Positions 45,339 to 54,589 of a DNA stretch of 64,000 bases are shown in pieces. Below the pieces are notes generated by a model. That model made no database searches, had not been told where the DNA came from, and was given only the letters and a program-made list of their open reading frames with translations. The translations under genes were made by a program, and so were the position numbers. Source of the stretch: Deltaproteobacteria bacterium (lineage in GTDB: Bacteria > Myxococcota_A > UBA796 > UBA2385); assembly GCA_016792625.1 (NCBI GenBank), contig JAEUKK010000126.1, forward strand, positions 62,001 to 126,000, read 5' to 3'. How positions within the stretch are numbered: position 1 is the stretch's first letter; every line of letters begins with the position of its first letter.

Positions 45339-48300
45339 TCAGCTCGCGTGGTCGCCGACCAACATCTTCCGGGGCTTAGCGCCATCGGCGGGGCCGACGA
45401 GGCCCTCCTTCTCCATCACCTCGATGATCCGGGCGGCGCGGTTGTAGCCAATTTTGAACTGGCGCTGGATCATCGAGGTCGACGCTTTGCCTTGGTCGGA
45501 CAAATAGGCGACGCACTGGTCGTAAAGCTCGTCGTACTCGATCTCTTCATCGGGCTCGCCGTCTGGGTCGTCGACCTTGATCTCGGCCTCGTAGACCGGC
45601 GCGCCCTGCGCGCGGAGGAAGTCGGTGACCCGACGGACCTCTTCGTCGTCGACAAAAGGCCCGTGGATCCGGCGCAGCTCCGCGACACCGGGGGGCAGGA
45701 ACAGCATGTCGCCCTTGCCAAGCAAGGCCTCGGCCCCGCTCTGATCGAGGATGATCCGGCCATCCAGCTTGCTGCGCACCTGAAACGCGATGCGGCTGGG
45801 CATGTTGGCCTTGATGATGCCCGTGACCACGGTCTTCTCGGGGCGCTGGGTCGCGACGATGAGGTGAATGCCCGCCGCGCGGGCCTTTTGGGCCAGCCGG
45901 GCGATGCTCACCTCGACATCTTTGGCCGCGACCATCATGAGGTCGGCCAGCTCGTCGATCACGATGACGATGTAGGGCAAGGTCCGCGGCGGAGGCGGCG
46001 GGACCACCGCGGTCCAGTCCTTGGGGGCGTACTTTCGGGCCTTGGCGGGGGTCCACTCGGCGAGCTCGCGCCGCACCTTCTCGTTGTAGGACGCGATGTT
46101 GCGGGTCTGCCAGCGGGCGAGCAAACGGTATCGCTCATCCATCTCGTTGCAGGCCCACTTTAGCGCGGCGCTGGCCAGCTTTGGATCGGTCACCACCGGG
46201 TGCAGCAGGTGCGGAATGTCCTGGTAGAGTTCGAACTCCAACATCTTGGGATCGATGAGGATCATCCGGAGCTCTTCGGGTGTACGCCGGTAGAGCATCG
46301 ACAGGAGCATGGCGTTGACGCCGACGCTCTTTCCCGAACCCGTGGTGCCCGCGACCAGCAGGTGCGGGGCGCTGGCCAGGTCGGCGATCTCGGGCTTGCC
46401 TTCGACGTTCTTGCCGAGCGACATGGGGAGCGCGCGCTCATCCTTTCGGAAGGTGTCGCTGGCCAACAGATCGCGGATCCACACCGTCTGGCGCTTCTTG
46501 TTGGGGACCTCGAAGCCGACCACACCTTTGCCCGGGATCGGGGCGACGATGCGGACCCGCAGCGCCTTGAGCGCCATCGCGATGTCGTCCTCGAGCGCGG
46601 CGATGCGAGACAGCTTGATGCCCGCTTGGGGCAGGTACTCGAAGGTCGTGATCACCGGGCCGGGGCGGATGGCCACAACCTCGCCTGACACGCCAAAGTC
46701 AGCGAGCTTGGCCTCGAGGGTGTCGGCGAGGGCGCGCAGCTCCTCCTCGTCAAACTGGGCGATGACCCGCTCATGTTTGTCGAGCAGGCCGAGGTGGGGC
46801 AGCTCGAAGGTCGCTGCCTCCTCTGACGCGATGACCACCCCGCCGTCGTCGTCGCCGCCGGAGATCAGGCTGCCCGGCGTGACCGCGGCGCGCTGGAAGG
46901 CCGCGCCGGCTGTTGCGCCAGCGGGGGCGACCGCCGGCGCGGGGCCCGCGCGCCGCGGGCTGACCATCGGAGCGACAAACGCCGGCACCTCGTCGGACTC
47001 AGCGTCAGAGTCGTCATCTTCGTCGAGCTCTTCGTCGGCGACCGCGGAGGGCGCGTCGAGGCCCTCCGAGCGCTCGTCGTCGAGAACGTCGTCCAGATCG
47101 TCCAGATCCTCATCTTCGGGAGGGGGGGCCGGCGGTCGGGCGGGCTTGCTGGCCGCGGGGGTCGGCGACGGACGGGAGGCCCCTGCGGGGCGGAGGATCA
47201 CGGGCGGAGGGGCCTCAGCCTCATCCTCGGGGTCTGGGACGGGGCGCGGTTGGGAAATCGGAGCCCGGACGGGAGCCGGTGCGGCGACCGGGGTCGGGTC
47301 AAGGGGCCGCGCCGGCGCGACCGGCTTGCGGGCCAGGGCCTCGGCCCAGACCTCACCTTCGTCGTCGAGCGCGTCTTCGTCGGAGGGCGCGGCGGGCGCG
47401 GGCCGGATCGGCGGCCGCACCGCCTGACGGGGACGGTCGAAGCCGTCCATCAGCGAGGGGGCGTCTTCGACCCGCGGCGCCGATCGGACCGGCCAAGGCG
47501 GCTCGGCCACGGTGCGGTCGGGTCGCTCCAGCCCGGTGGGCTCCCACTCCACTTCGGCGAGGCTGCGCCGCGCGAACTGGGTGCGGTCGGGGACGGCGTC
47601 CCCCAGCTCGGGTGGTCGCGCGGTCGGGGGCGAGAGCAGCCCGAGGCTGGGCTCTTCGTAGGTGGTGACCGGCAGACCGCTGCTGCGCTGGGCGCTCTCG
47701 GCGATGCCGATGCGGACCGGACGCAGCCCCGATGCCTCGTGGCGCTGCAGCGCGAGGCCCGGTGGGAGGGGCTCGTTGCGGGCGTCGACCCGCCGACCGG
47801 GGAGCGCGGCGCCCTCGTGCGTGCGGATCCGGACGGGGCCGCGCGGGGCTTCGGGGGCTGGCGGCTCGGCGGCGGCTGACCGGGGCGCAGGTTGGGCCAC
47901 CCGCACCGGCGGCGCGGGCGGACGGAGCGCCTCGCTCGCCGGCTCATCGTCGGCATCGCTGAGCTCGTCGTCATCCTCGTCTTCAGCGCCTGTGACGGTG
48001 ATCTCGGGGCCGGCGCGTCTCGGGGCCGCCCCGACCAAGGCGCCCCCGGCCGAGCGCACACCCTGGACCGCGCTGCGGCCGAGCCGAAGCCCGACACCGC
48101 GCACCATCGGAACGCCCGCCTCGACGCCGTCGACGGCCTTGCCGGCGAGGCGCCCCCAATCGATGCGGGTGAGCAGCGAAAGCGAGAGCACCAGGGTCGC
48201 GGCGAGGCTGAGCCAAGCGCCCACCGGTCCAAGCGGCCCGAGCAACAGCTCGGCGGAGGTCACGCCGAGGTAGCCGCCAAGGATGTAGCCGCCCGAGGCG

Positions 48301-48818
48301 TCGGCCCCGAAGATCAGCCCGAGCGCGAGCATCAGCGCCCAGGAGAGCAGCGCGCTCCCCACCACGCGGGCCCAGCCCCCGAGCGGGCGCCCGGCGAGCA
48401 GCCAGGCCAGCAAGCCGGTCAGCGGGACGACCGCCCAAGCGGTGAGACCGAAGGCCTGGAGCAGCAGATCGGCGAGGTAGGCGCCCGCCCGACCGCCGAC
48501 GTTCTGCACGGGCCGCATCGTGGCTTGGTTGAACGACGGATCGTTTTGGTCATAGGACGCGAGCGTGACGGTCGCATACACGCTGGCCAACATCATGCAC
48601 AGCAGCGCGACTTGGACCACCTGGGGGCTCAGAAACCCGGTTGGCGCGGCCTTTTGCGCGCGCTCACGTGGGCGTGCGACGCGGGGCTCGGCGCCCTGAT
48701 CGGCGGGCTTCGGCTGCCGCGCGGACGCTCGCGCCGGACGTTCGGCCTCGGAGGCTGGCTCTGCGGCTGTCGTGCGCGCACGCTTGCCGCCTTTGGTGCC
48801 CTCTTCGCTGCGCGCCAC
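45339..48818 (-). CDS. ftsK: DNA translocase FtsK
   Basis: Septal DNA pump that clears and aligns chromosome termini. 1159 residues from a GTG preceded by GGGAGG. Four membrane helices lie between about 65 and 220, followed by an acidic/Pro-rich linker of about 400 residues. The motor has Walker A VAGTTGSGKSVG (Lys830), Walker B YIVIVIDELADLMM and ATQRPEKTVVTG. A C-terminal winged-helix gamma domain, starting STSMIQRQFKIGYNRAARII, would read KOPS-type DNA sites. The N-terminal ~60 residues are Arg/Lys/Ala-rich. lolA lies 179 bp downstream. Confidence 0.97.
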   Translation of the reverse strand: MARSEEGTKGGKRARTTAAEPASEAERPARASARQPKPADQGAEPRVARPRERAQKAAPTGFLSPQVVQVALLCMMLASVYATVTLASYDQNDPSFNQATMRPVQNVGGRAGAYLADLLLQAFGLTAWAVVPLTGLLAWLLAGRPLGGWARVVGSALLSWALMLALGLIFGADASGGYILGGYLGVTSAELLLGPLGPVGAWLSLAATLVLSLSLLTRIDWGRLAGKAVDGVEAGVPMVRGVGLRLGRSAVQGVRSAGGALVGAAPRRAGPEITVTGAEDEDDDELSDADDEPASEALRPPAPPVRVAQPAPRSAAAEPPAPEAPRGPVRIRTHEGAALPGRRVDARNEPLPPGLALQRHEASGLRPVRIGIAESAQRSSGLPVTTYEEPSLGLLSPPTARPPELGDAVPDRTQFARRSLAEVEWEPTGLERPDRTVAEPPWPVRSAPRVEDAPSLMDGFDRPRQAVRPPIRPAPAAPSDEDALDDEGEVWAEALARKPVAPARPLDPTPVAAPAPVRAPISQPRPVPDPEDEAEAPPPVILRPAGASRPSPTPAASKPARPPAPPPEDEDLDDLDDVLDDERSEGLDAPSAVADEELDEDDDSDAESDEVPAFVAPMVSPRRAGPAPAVAPAGATAGAAFQRAAVTPGSLISGGDDDGGVVIASEEAATFELPHLGLLDKHERVIAQFDEEELRALADTLEAKLADFGVSGEVVAIRPGPVITTFEYLPQAGIKLSRIAALEDDIAMALKALRVRIVAPIPGKGVVGFEVPNKKRQTVWIRDLLASDTFRKDERALPMSLGKNVEGKPEIADLASAPHLLVAGTTGSGKSVGVNAMLLSMLYRRTPEELRMILIDPKMLEFELYQDIPHLLHPVVTDPKLASAALKWACNEMDERYRLLARWQTRNIASYNEKVRRELAEWTPAKARKYAPKDWTAVVPPPPPRTLPYIVIVIDELADLMMVAAKDVEVSIARLAQKARAAGIHLIVATQRPEKTVVTGIIKANMPSRIAFQVRSKLDGRIILDQSGAEALLGKGDMLFLPPGVAELRRIHGPFVDDEEVRRVTDFLRAQGAPVYEAEIKVDDPDGEPDEEIEYDELYDQCVAYLSDQGKASTSMIQRQFKIGYNRAARIIEVMEKEGLVGPADGAKPRKMLVGDHAS

Positions 48819-48981
48819 CTTGCCTCCCGAGGCGCGCGCCAGCCGCGGCTCGCAGCCCCTTGCAAGACCACCGACCGCCCCCGTGGTGGTGGGGCGCCGC
48901 GGTTAGGACCGCGAGGGTCCAAGGTGCGGCGTCTGCGGCGCGGTCACGGCGGTGGCGAGGCTGCGGCGGTGGCGCGCAGAC

Positions 48982-48997
48982 GGGTGACGTGTCACCC
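48982..48997. promoter_or_regulatory. palindrome GGGTGAC-2-GTCACCC in the ftsK/galE divergent region
   Basis: Perfect 7-bp arms with a 2-bp centre lie about 165 bp upstream of ftsK and 53 bp upstream of galE. The 15-bp sequence GTGACGTGTCACCCC covering most of it recurs at 35543-35557 in the nadD/murI divergent region. A regulator binding site is plausible. Confidence 0.35.
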
Positions 48998-49049
48998 CAA
49001 GGGCTCACGTAACACCTGAGCGGGCGCCCCGGGGGGCGGCGGAGGGCGG

Positions 49050-50027
49050 ATGGCGACGCGCGTGCTGGTGGTGGGCGGGGCTGGCTACATCGGGAGCCAC
49101 TGCGCCCGGGCCCTCGCCGAAGATGGCTTCGAGGTCGTCACCTTCGACGATCTCTCGACAGGGCATGCCGAGGCGGTGACCGGGCCCCTAGTCGTCGGGG
49201 ACATTCGAGACGGCGCCGCGCTGCGCCGCGTGCTCCGCGCGCACCGCCCCGACGCGGTGATGCACTTCGCAGCGAAGGCCCTGGTCGGCGAGAGCGTGGC
49301 GCGCCCGAGCCTGTACTTTGACGTGAACGTCGGCGGCAGCGCTGCCCTCATCGCTGCGATGCTTGACGAAGGCGTCCGCCGGCTGGTCTTCTCGAGCACC
49401 TGCGCCGTCTTTGGCGATCCCGAGCGCTGCCCCCTCGACGAGAGCCAGGCGCGCCGACCGCTGAGCCCCTACGGCGAGAGCAAGCTGATGGTCGAGCAGA
49501 TCATCGAGCGTGCGCGTGCGCACGAGGGCCTACAGGCCGGGGTGCTCCGGTACTTCAACGCCGCCGGGGCCGCGCTGGACGCCCGCTTGGGCGAGGCCCA
49601 CAGCCCTGAGACCCACCTCATCCCCTTGGCGGTAGCCGCAGCGCGGGGGGAACGGCCGCCCCTGCAGCTCTTCGGCACCGATTACCCGACCCGAGATGGC
49701 ACATGCGTGCGGGACTACGTGCATGTGCTCGACCTCGCCTCGGCGCACCTCGCCTGCCTGCAGCGGCTGCTCGACGGTGACCGTGGCGACGCGTGGAACC
49801 TGGGCACGGGGCGCGGCACCAGCAACCGCGAGGTGCTCGACGCGGTGGGTCGTGCGGTCGGGACGCCGGTGCCCGTAGTCGAGGGCCCCCGTCGGGTCGG
49901 CGATCCCGCCGAGCTCTGGGCGGATCCGCGCCTCGCGATGTCAGAGCTGGGCTGGCAGCCCCAATACGCCAATATCGACGCCATCGTCAGCACCGCCGCG
50001 CGCTGGGCCGCCGCGCCGCGCTTCTGA
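49050..50027 (+). CDS. galE: UDP-glucose 4-epimerase
   Basis: Interconverts UDP-glucose and UDP-galactose with tightly bound NAD. 325 residues. The Rossmann motif VVGGAGYIGSH (residues 7-17), the catalytic Ser/Thr in VFSSTCAVFGDPE and the YxxxK pair Tyr141/Lys145 in SPYGESKL are intact. RYFNAAGAALDARLGE and RDYVHVLDLASAH are GalE-specific. The ATG is preceded by GGAGG. It is divergent from ftsK across about 230 bp and convergent with the outer-membrane barrel gene. It supplies sugar nucleotides for surface polysaccharides. Confidence 0.95.
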   Translation: MATRVLVVGGAGYIGSHCARALAEDGFEVVTFDDLSTGHAEAVTGPLVVGDIRDGAALRRVLRAHRPDAVMHFAAKALVGESVARPSLYFDVNVGGSAALIAAMLDEGVRRLVFSSTCAVFGDPERCPLDESQARRPLSPYGESKLMVEQIIERARAHEGLQAGVLRYFNAAGAALDARLGEAHSPETHLIPLAVAAARGERPPLQLFGTDYPTRDGTCVRDYVHVLDLASAHLACLQRLLDGDRGDAWNLGTGRGTSNREVLDAVGRAVGTPVPVVEGPRRVGDPAELWADPRLAMSELGWQPQYANIDAIVSTAARWAAAPRF

Positions 50028-50117
50028 CCGCGCGGTGCTGACGGGCGCGTCCGCCTCAGGGGGAGAGGCCCAGCCTCGGCGCGACCGTGGCGCCCCATGG
50101 GCTGCCGCAGCAGGCGC

Positions 50118-51521
50118 TCAGTAGCTGAAGACGGCGCCCATGTGGATGTTGACGTCGTCGTACTCGACCTCAGGGAAGTCGCCGCCGATGCTGCGACGGC
50201 CGGTGTACCAGGTGCCGCCGGTCAGATCCATCCAGGGGACGGCCTTCCAGGTGAGGTCGGCGCGGAGGCGGAACCAGCCGTCCGTGCGCTGAACTTGCCC
50301 CTGGTAGGCCTGCTCGTTGTACTCGAACCCGACCGCTGGCTGTAGGCGGTTCGCGACCTTGCCGGCGTAGTTCAGGTAGGTCCGGTTCATCGTCACATAG
50401 TTGGTGAAGAAGACGTCCTGGTGCTCACGCAAGTAGCCGAGGGTGACGCGCTGGTCCTTCGTGATGTCGTACCCGACCTCGAAGTTGCCGGTGAGCGTAC
50501 AGGGGAAGCCGACGAGGTCATCCTCTACCGCTGCCTGCGTGCCCCGCTTGGGGACATCGCAGCCCGTGGCGCGGTCTTCCTTGTTGAAGCTACCGTCCAG
50601 CGCGTCATCGTAGATGATGCGCGTAAAGCCCAGGACCGCGCCGATGATCAGCTTGTCGGTGAACCGGCCCCGGATGCCGCCGTCCGCGTGGAGGAGCTTG
50701 CCGTCAGGGACATACAAGACGCCCTTTCCGTCGGACTCGATGACAAAGGGGAGCACACCTGGGTAGCGGCTGGTGTCGACGGGGCCGTCGGCCCGGTCGT
50801 AGAGCACGTTGGTGTTGTTGTCCCAGGAGAAGGTTGAGCGCTCGAACGAGGCGACCAGCGCCGTCTTTGGGAAGAACTTCCAGCTAAGCGTGCCCAGCAC
50901 GCCGTAGCCGGCGCTGCTGTTGAGGCTGTACTGCTGGTTGCCATCGACGGGCTGTGGTGTGTCGATGTCTTTGATGTCGAAGATGCCGCCGACGTCAATC
51001 TCCATCGAGGACCCGGGGCGCACCGTGAGGCTGGCCTGGGTGCGCGACATCGTCTGCTGGAGGTAGGCGTCGTCGGAGTTGACCGCCTCGGTCTCGCGGC
51101 CGGTGATGCGGTAGGTCGACCCGATCTTGGCGCCGACCACGGACTCGGGCAAGATCACCGTGCCAAGGCCAAGGTTGACGTTCTTGAAGCGGTCGAGGTT
51201 GGACAGCTCTTCGCTGAAGTACTTCCGCGCGTCGTAGATCGCGCCGGCGTCGACGTGAAGGTAGCGGCTGCGAGTCTTCAGCTTGAGCGCGGGCGAGACC
51301 TGAAGGCTGAAGCCGGGGATCGCGCGGTAGCGGTCCTCGCTGCTGAAGGCGGCCCCGGGGGTCAGGTAGTTGTTCGACCGCCAGGTGGTCATCAGCGAGA
51401 CCGAGGGGGTCAGCTCACCCCCTGCGACCTTGATGTGATCCCCCGGATCCGCAGCGGCCTCGGCGGACCACGCGGCCATCAGGAAGAACACAGAGCGCAA
51501 GGATGGTGTCGGCAAGCTCAA
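50118..51521 (-). CDS. outer-membrane beta-barrel protein, candidate GltH-like component
   Basis: 467 residues from a TTG at 51521 that gives a clean signal peptide (SVFFLMAAWSAEAAA); the frame is open 24 codons further to a GTG, so the start is uncertain. The mature chain is almost wholly amphipathic strands and ends VNIHMGAVFSY with an aromatic terminal residue, as in outer-membrane barrels. Paired strands such as TLSWKFFPKTALVASFER and YFNEV-like turns recur at barrel spacing. It is the last gene of the Glt-like cluster, the position suited to GltH, the porin-like partner of the Myxococcus complex. Family membership is inference from context and architecture. Confidence 0.7.
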   Translation of the reverse strand: MSLPTPSLRSVFFLMAAWSAEAAADPGDHIKVAGGELTPSVSLMTTWRSNNYLTPGAAFSSEDRYRAIPGFSLQVSPALKLKTRSRYLHVDAGAIYDARKYFSEELSNLDRFKNVNLGLGTVILPESVVGAKIGSTYRITGRETEAVNSDDAYLQQTMSRTQASLTVRPGSSMEIDVGGIFDIKDIDTPQPVDGNQQYSLNSSAGYGVLGTLSWKFFPKTALVASFERSTFSWDNNTNVLYDRADGPVDTSRYPGVLPFVIESDGKGVLYVPDGKLLHADGGIRGRFTDKLIIGAVLGFTRIIYDDALDGSFNKEDRATGCDVPKRGTQAAVEDDLVGFPCTLTGNFEVGYDITKDQRVTLGYLREHQDVFFTNYVTMNRTYLNYAGKVANRLQPAVGFEYNEQAYQGQVQRTDGWFRLRADLTWKAVPWMDLTGGTWYTGRRSIGGDFPEVEYDDVNIHMGAVFSY

Positions 51522-51635
51522 TCCCGTCCGTAAGTCCTGCGCGGAGGCGCGACGCGCCCCTTCGCGAGGGAGCACCGCCCGGAAGACCGGCACCCTTCAC
51601 CGGTCTGCGCGGGCGCCGCAAGGCGAGCCCGTGCG

Positions 51636-52211
51636 CTACTCAAAGGGCGTTGCGTCGGGGCTCTCGATGTCGACCACAGCGTTGGGATCGAGGAGCGGGT
51701 TGGTATCGCCCCCGTCAGCCAGCGCGCTGGCGTTGCTGTCGACGGAAGAGTCCGACTTGTTCGACACGCCCTGGTCCATGCAGGACTCGGCCTGGGCCAC
51801 GAAGACGCCGACCTTGGTGTCGGCGACCGCGATCTGGCGGATCACGTACTGGGCCCGCGCCGCGTCGCTCGCGCTCAGCGCGTCGCGCAGCTGCTCGAGG
51901 GTGCGCTCACCCACTTTGCGCAAGGCCTGGATGCTGGCCTGTGCGTTCTTTACGCACTGGATGTCATCCTCGTCGGCGGCCTTGACCGCTTGCTCGAGCA
52001 GCTTGCCGACCCGCCGCTCGGCTTCGAGCATGCGGTCGAGCGAGGACCGGCCGTACCGGAGCTGCTGTTCGGGCGTGGTGAGGGAGCTGGTGTCGAGCAC
52101 GGAGCCGGGGCCCTGCGCGCCCGCAGGCGCCTGCTGGGCGAAGGCCGGGGCCCCCGAGAGGGCGGCGGCGAGGACGATCCCGCCAATGAGCGATCGGGCA
52201 GACAGGCGCAT
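51636..52211 (-). CDS. secreted helical protein of unknown family in the Glt-like cluster
   Basis: 191 residues. The ATG at 52211 follows GGAGG. A signal peptide (SLIGGIVLAAALSGAPAFAQQ) is followed by helical heptad-rich sequence from about 50 to 150 (RSSLDRMLEAERRVGKLLEQAVKAA, LRKVGERTLEQLRDALSASDAAR) with two Cys (QCVKNA, ESCMDQG) that could form a disulfide. The acidic, S/D-rich C-terminus is probably disordered. It has its own strong promoter (52240-52268). No homologue is recognised. It lies between the GltG-like genes and the barrel protein, so it may bridge periplasm and outer membrane. Confidence 0.7.
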   Translation of the reverse strand: MRLSARSLIGGIVLAAALSGAPAFAQQAPAGAQGPGSVLDTSSLTTPEQQLRYGRSSLDRMLEAERRVGKLLEQAVKAADEDDIQCVKNAQASIQALRKVGERTLEQLRDALSASDAARAQYVIRQIAVADTKVGVFVAQAESCMDQGVSNKSDSSVDSNASALADGGDTNPLLDPNAVVDIESPDATPFE

Positions 52212-52239
52212 GAAGCCTCCGTGTGGTCGGTATCGTCCG

Positions 52240-52268
52240 AGGGTAGGCCGACCTGAACCCTCAGTCAA
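52240..52268 (-). promoter_or_regulatory. sigma70-type promoter for the helical secreted protein
   Basis: On the minus strand TTGACT (52268-52263), a 17-bp spacer and TACCCT (52245-52240). The start of transcription would be near 52233, leaving a ~20-nt leader with GGAGG before the ATG at 52211. Confidence 0.65.
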
Positions 52269-52297
52269 CGCCAGGGGGCTTTCACGCCCTTTCGCAA

Positions 52298-52340
52298 CCA
52301 CCGCGGCTTATCCCGGCGGGGCCGCGGCCGGGAGCGGTGG
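52298..52340 (-). terminator. possible nested-hairpin terminator after the short AgmX-domain gene
   Basis: Outer arms CCACCGC/GCGGTGG enclose an inner CCCGGC/GCCGGG stem about 30 bp after the stop codon. There is no T-tract, so termination is uncertain. Confidence 0.3.
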
Positions 52341-52368
52341 CCGACCACTGCCGCGGACGGTCCAGCGC

Positions 52369-52752
52369 TCAGGGCGTGTCCGCGGTTGTGAACGTGAAGG
52401 GCAGCTCAATCAGGTCGGAGACCGCTGGATCGAAGCGCCAGCTTCGGGCTTGTGTGCTGATGCAGGCGGTCATGCGGGCGTCGCCGGTCGTGTCGCCGGC
52501 GATCACGCTGCTCATGACTAGGCCGTCGACGATGTCCAGGTGCAGGAGCACCCGCCCGGAGAGACCAGGCCTTAGAAGAAGCGCGTCGTCGTAGCACTTC
52601 TTGACGGCCGGGCTGTAGATGCTGAGCGTCGCGCGCAGCTTGGCGAGGTGCTCCGCTTCCCGGTGGTCGGCGACGGCGCGTGCGATGACCCAGATGATGG
52701 CCACCGCGACCCCGACCCCGACCGCGCCGATGAGGACTAGGCGGACACGCAT
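52369..52752 (-). CDS. short AgmX/PglI C-terminal-domain protein (stripped-down GltG paralogue)
   Basis: 127 residues. The ATG at 52752 follows GGAGG. One membrane helix (LVLIGAVGVGVAVAIIWVIA) is followed by about 20 residues and then the TonB-like AgmX/PglI C-terminal domain: VKKCYDDALLLRPGLSGRVLLHLDI, then CISTQARSWRFDPAVSDLIELPFTF. The paired Cys and the RSWRFD..VSD..LPFTF ending are shared with the adjacent GltG-like protein. It lacks the FHA-like domain and the long Pro/Lys linker, so it cannot reach far across the periplasm. It may plug or modulate the same motor. It lies 87 bp after the gltG-like gene, beyond an intrinsic terminator. Confidence 0.85.
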   Translation of the reverse strand: MRVRLVLIGAVGVGVAVAIIWVIARAVADHREAEHLAKLRATLSIYSPAVKKCYDDALLLRPGLSGRVLLHLDIVDGLVMSSVIAGDTTGDARMTACISTQARSWRFDPAVSDLIELPFTFTTADTP

Positions 52753-52792
52753 CACCGCCTCCAGCGCGAAACGTGGTTGATCTTCCACGCAC

Positions 52793-52822
52793 AAAAGCGG
52801 TCAACCCGAAGGGGTCGACCGC
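52793..52822 (-). terminator. intrinsic terminator after the GltG-like gene
   Basis: On the minus strand the arms GCGGTCGACCC and GGGTTGACCGC (one G-U pair) have a 4-nt CTTC loop and are followed by TTTTG. They lie 18-47 bp beyond the stop codon at 52840. It is a strong intrinsic terminator by inspection. Confidence 0.85.
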
Positions 52823-52839
52823 CCAGTGCACCAGGGTGT

Positions 52840-54219
52840 TCAGCCCGCGGTGAAGGTGAACGGCAGGCTAATGCTGTCGGACACGCTCGCGTCGAAGCGC
52901 CAGCTGCGGATCTTGGTGGACACGCAGGACGCGAAGTTCGCGTCTTTGAGGGTGTTCTCAGAGACGGAGACCGAGGTCACGCGCCCGGCGTTGATGTCGA
53001 TGTCGACCTCGATGCGACCAGCGAGGTTGGGGTTCGACTTCAGGGCGTTGTCGTAGCACTGCTTCACGCCCGCCTGGTACTTGCGAATGGTGGCGGTGAG
53101 CGAGTCGACGTTCTCAGCCGAAGCGCTGACCGCGCCCAGCTTCGCGCTGGACTTGCGCGCGGGGGTGGCCTCAGCCTTGGCGACCTGGCTGTCACCGCCG
53201 CCGGTGCCTGCGGGGCCGACGCCGCCGACGCTCGCGTCCTCGCCGCGCCCGGTGCCTTTGCCGCCGCGCAGGCCGACATCTGCCGAGCTGGTGGCGACCG
53301 CGACGTTCGCTCCGCTCGCCAGCATGTCGGCCACGCTGCCGAGGTTGCCGTCGGTGTCGCCGAGCACGTCAGCGACGACGCTGCCGTTGTTGTTGCTGCC
53401 CGCCGTGCCGAGCAGCGCGATCATGGCCGAGCGGCCGAGCGCGTTCTGCCGAGCCTGCTCCTTGTTGTAGGCCTCGTTCTGAGCTTGCTCCGCTGCGTTC
53501 TTAGCCTTGGGCGGCTGCTTGGCTTCAGGCTCGGGCTTCTTCTTGACCTCGGCGTCCTCCTTCTCGATGGCAGGGAGGTTCTCGTCGACAGGGAGCTCTT
53601 CCGGTGGCTTGGGGTCCTCTTTCGGCGCGAGGACCAGCTGCACGAAGCGCTCGTCGACCTCATCCAGCGACTTGATCTCGGGGGCGTCGGTGACCGCGGA
53701 GTAGATCCCGAGCACGATGGCGATGGCCGAGAAGAACGAGAGGAAGCCCGCATAGGTGTAGTCGTCGGGCTCGATCAGCTTCGGCCGGAAGTCTTTGGAC
53801 GAGACCTGCTTGGCCGGCTCGGGCGGCGCAGCGACGAACTGGAACAGCACCGTGATGTCGCCGATGCCAACCTTACCGCGGTAGCTTGGGTCGATCGGGA
53901 CCTGCCACACGCCGCCGCGCTCAACCGCCCCGGGGCGCTTGGTCAGGTCTTCCAGGGCCAGCGGCTCACCGTCAGCGGCGACCTTGCCGGCCATCGCGGT
54001 CGTAAAGCTCAGCAGGTAGCGGCCGCCCTTGTACTCGAACAAGGCCAAGCGCTTCGGCAGGCCAGGGTGCTCGAACACGACGGTGTTCTTGGGCGACTCA
54101 CCAAGGGTGACGCTCTCACCCGGCTTGATGAGCTGCTCATGGATCACCTTGCCGCCCTGGACCACGCCGATGCGAAGGACCTTGGCCGCTGGACCTTGTG
54201 CTTGTTTCACTTCAGCCAT
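52840..54219 (-). CDS. GltG/PglI-like FHA-transmembrane-TonB-type protein
   Basis: 459 residues. An N-terminal cytoplasmic FHA-like beta domain (about 12-135, GESVTLGESPKNTVVFEHP) precedes one membrane helix (about 155-178, YAGFLSFFSAIAIVLGIYS). A periplasmic Glu/Lys/Pro-rich linker, a Gly/Ser-rich part and the AgmX/PglI C-terminal domain follow (about 374-459, GVKQCYDNALKSNPNLAGRI, then CVSTKIRSWRFDASVSDSISLPFTF). This is the architecture of Myxococcus GltG (PglI), the TonB-like arm driven by the AglRQS motor. It lies downstream of the ExbB/ExbD-like genes but in its own transcription unit, bounded by a promoter-like element at 54433 and a terminator at 52793. Confidence 0.85.
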   Translation of the reverse strand: MAEVKQAQGPAAKVLRIGVVQGGKVIHEQLIKPGESVTLGESPKNTVVFEHPGLPKRLALFEYKGGRYLLSFTTAMAGKVAADGEPLALEDLTKRPGAVERGGVWQVPIDPSYRGKVGIGDITVLFQFVAAPPEPAKQVSSKDFRPKLIEPDDYTYAGFLSFFSAIAIVLGIYSAVTDAPEIKSLDEVDERFVQLVLAPKEDPKPPEELPVDENLPAIEKEDAEVKKKPEPEAKQPPKAKNAAEQAQNEAYNKEQARQNALGRSAMIALLGTAGSNNNGSVVADVLGDTDGNLGSVADMLASGANVAVATSSADVGLRGGKGTGRGEDASVGGVGPAGTGGGDSQVAKAEATPARKSSAKLGAVSASAENVDSLTATIRKYQAGVKQCYDNALKSNPNLAGRIEVDIDINAGRVTSVSVSENTLKDANFASCVSTKIRSWRFDASVSDSISLPFTFTAG

Positions 54220-54432
54220 GGGTGTGCTTCCTCTGCCCCAGGCGCTCGATGGCGGTGAAGTCCGCCTCGTCGCCGGCCCGACGTGGTGATCGGGGGCCGC
54301 TTGTGTCCTGGGCTCCTGACCACGGTGATCGGATCTGGTTCACAGAACTTGCGCCCCGCCGGGCCCATTCTTGCGCGCGGTCCGGAGAGGATCGCCGCCC
54401 AAGCCTGGGCCACCGCGCGACCCTCCCCGAGC

Positions 54433-54441
54433 ATTATCGCA
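54433..54441 (-). promoter_or_regulatory. extended -10 promoter element upstream of the GltG-like gene
   Basis: On the minus strand TGC-GATAAT (54441-54433) is a near-consensus extended -10 in otherwise GC-rich DNA. There is no clear -35. The start would be near 54426, with a leader of about 205 nt. Confidence 0.45.
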
Positions 54442-54589
54442 CCGGCGTTGGAGGGGCGCACCCCTTTGGCATGCTTCGGACACGACGCTGCGATCACGGG
54501 AAAGGTGAGCAGGATCAGCGCCGTACCCAACCCGAATACCCCCCTGCGGCGCTACGGCCTCGGCGCGGAACCCAAGGGGGTGCCGGGCC

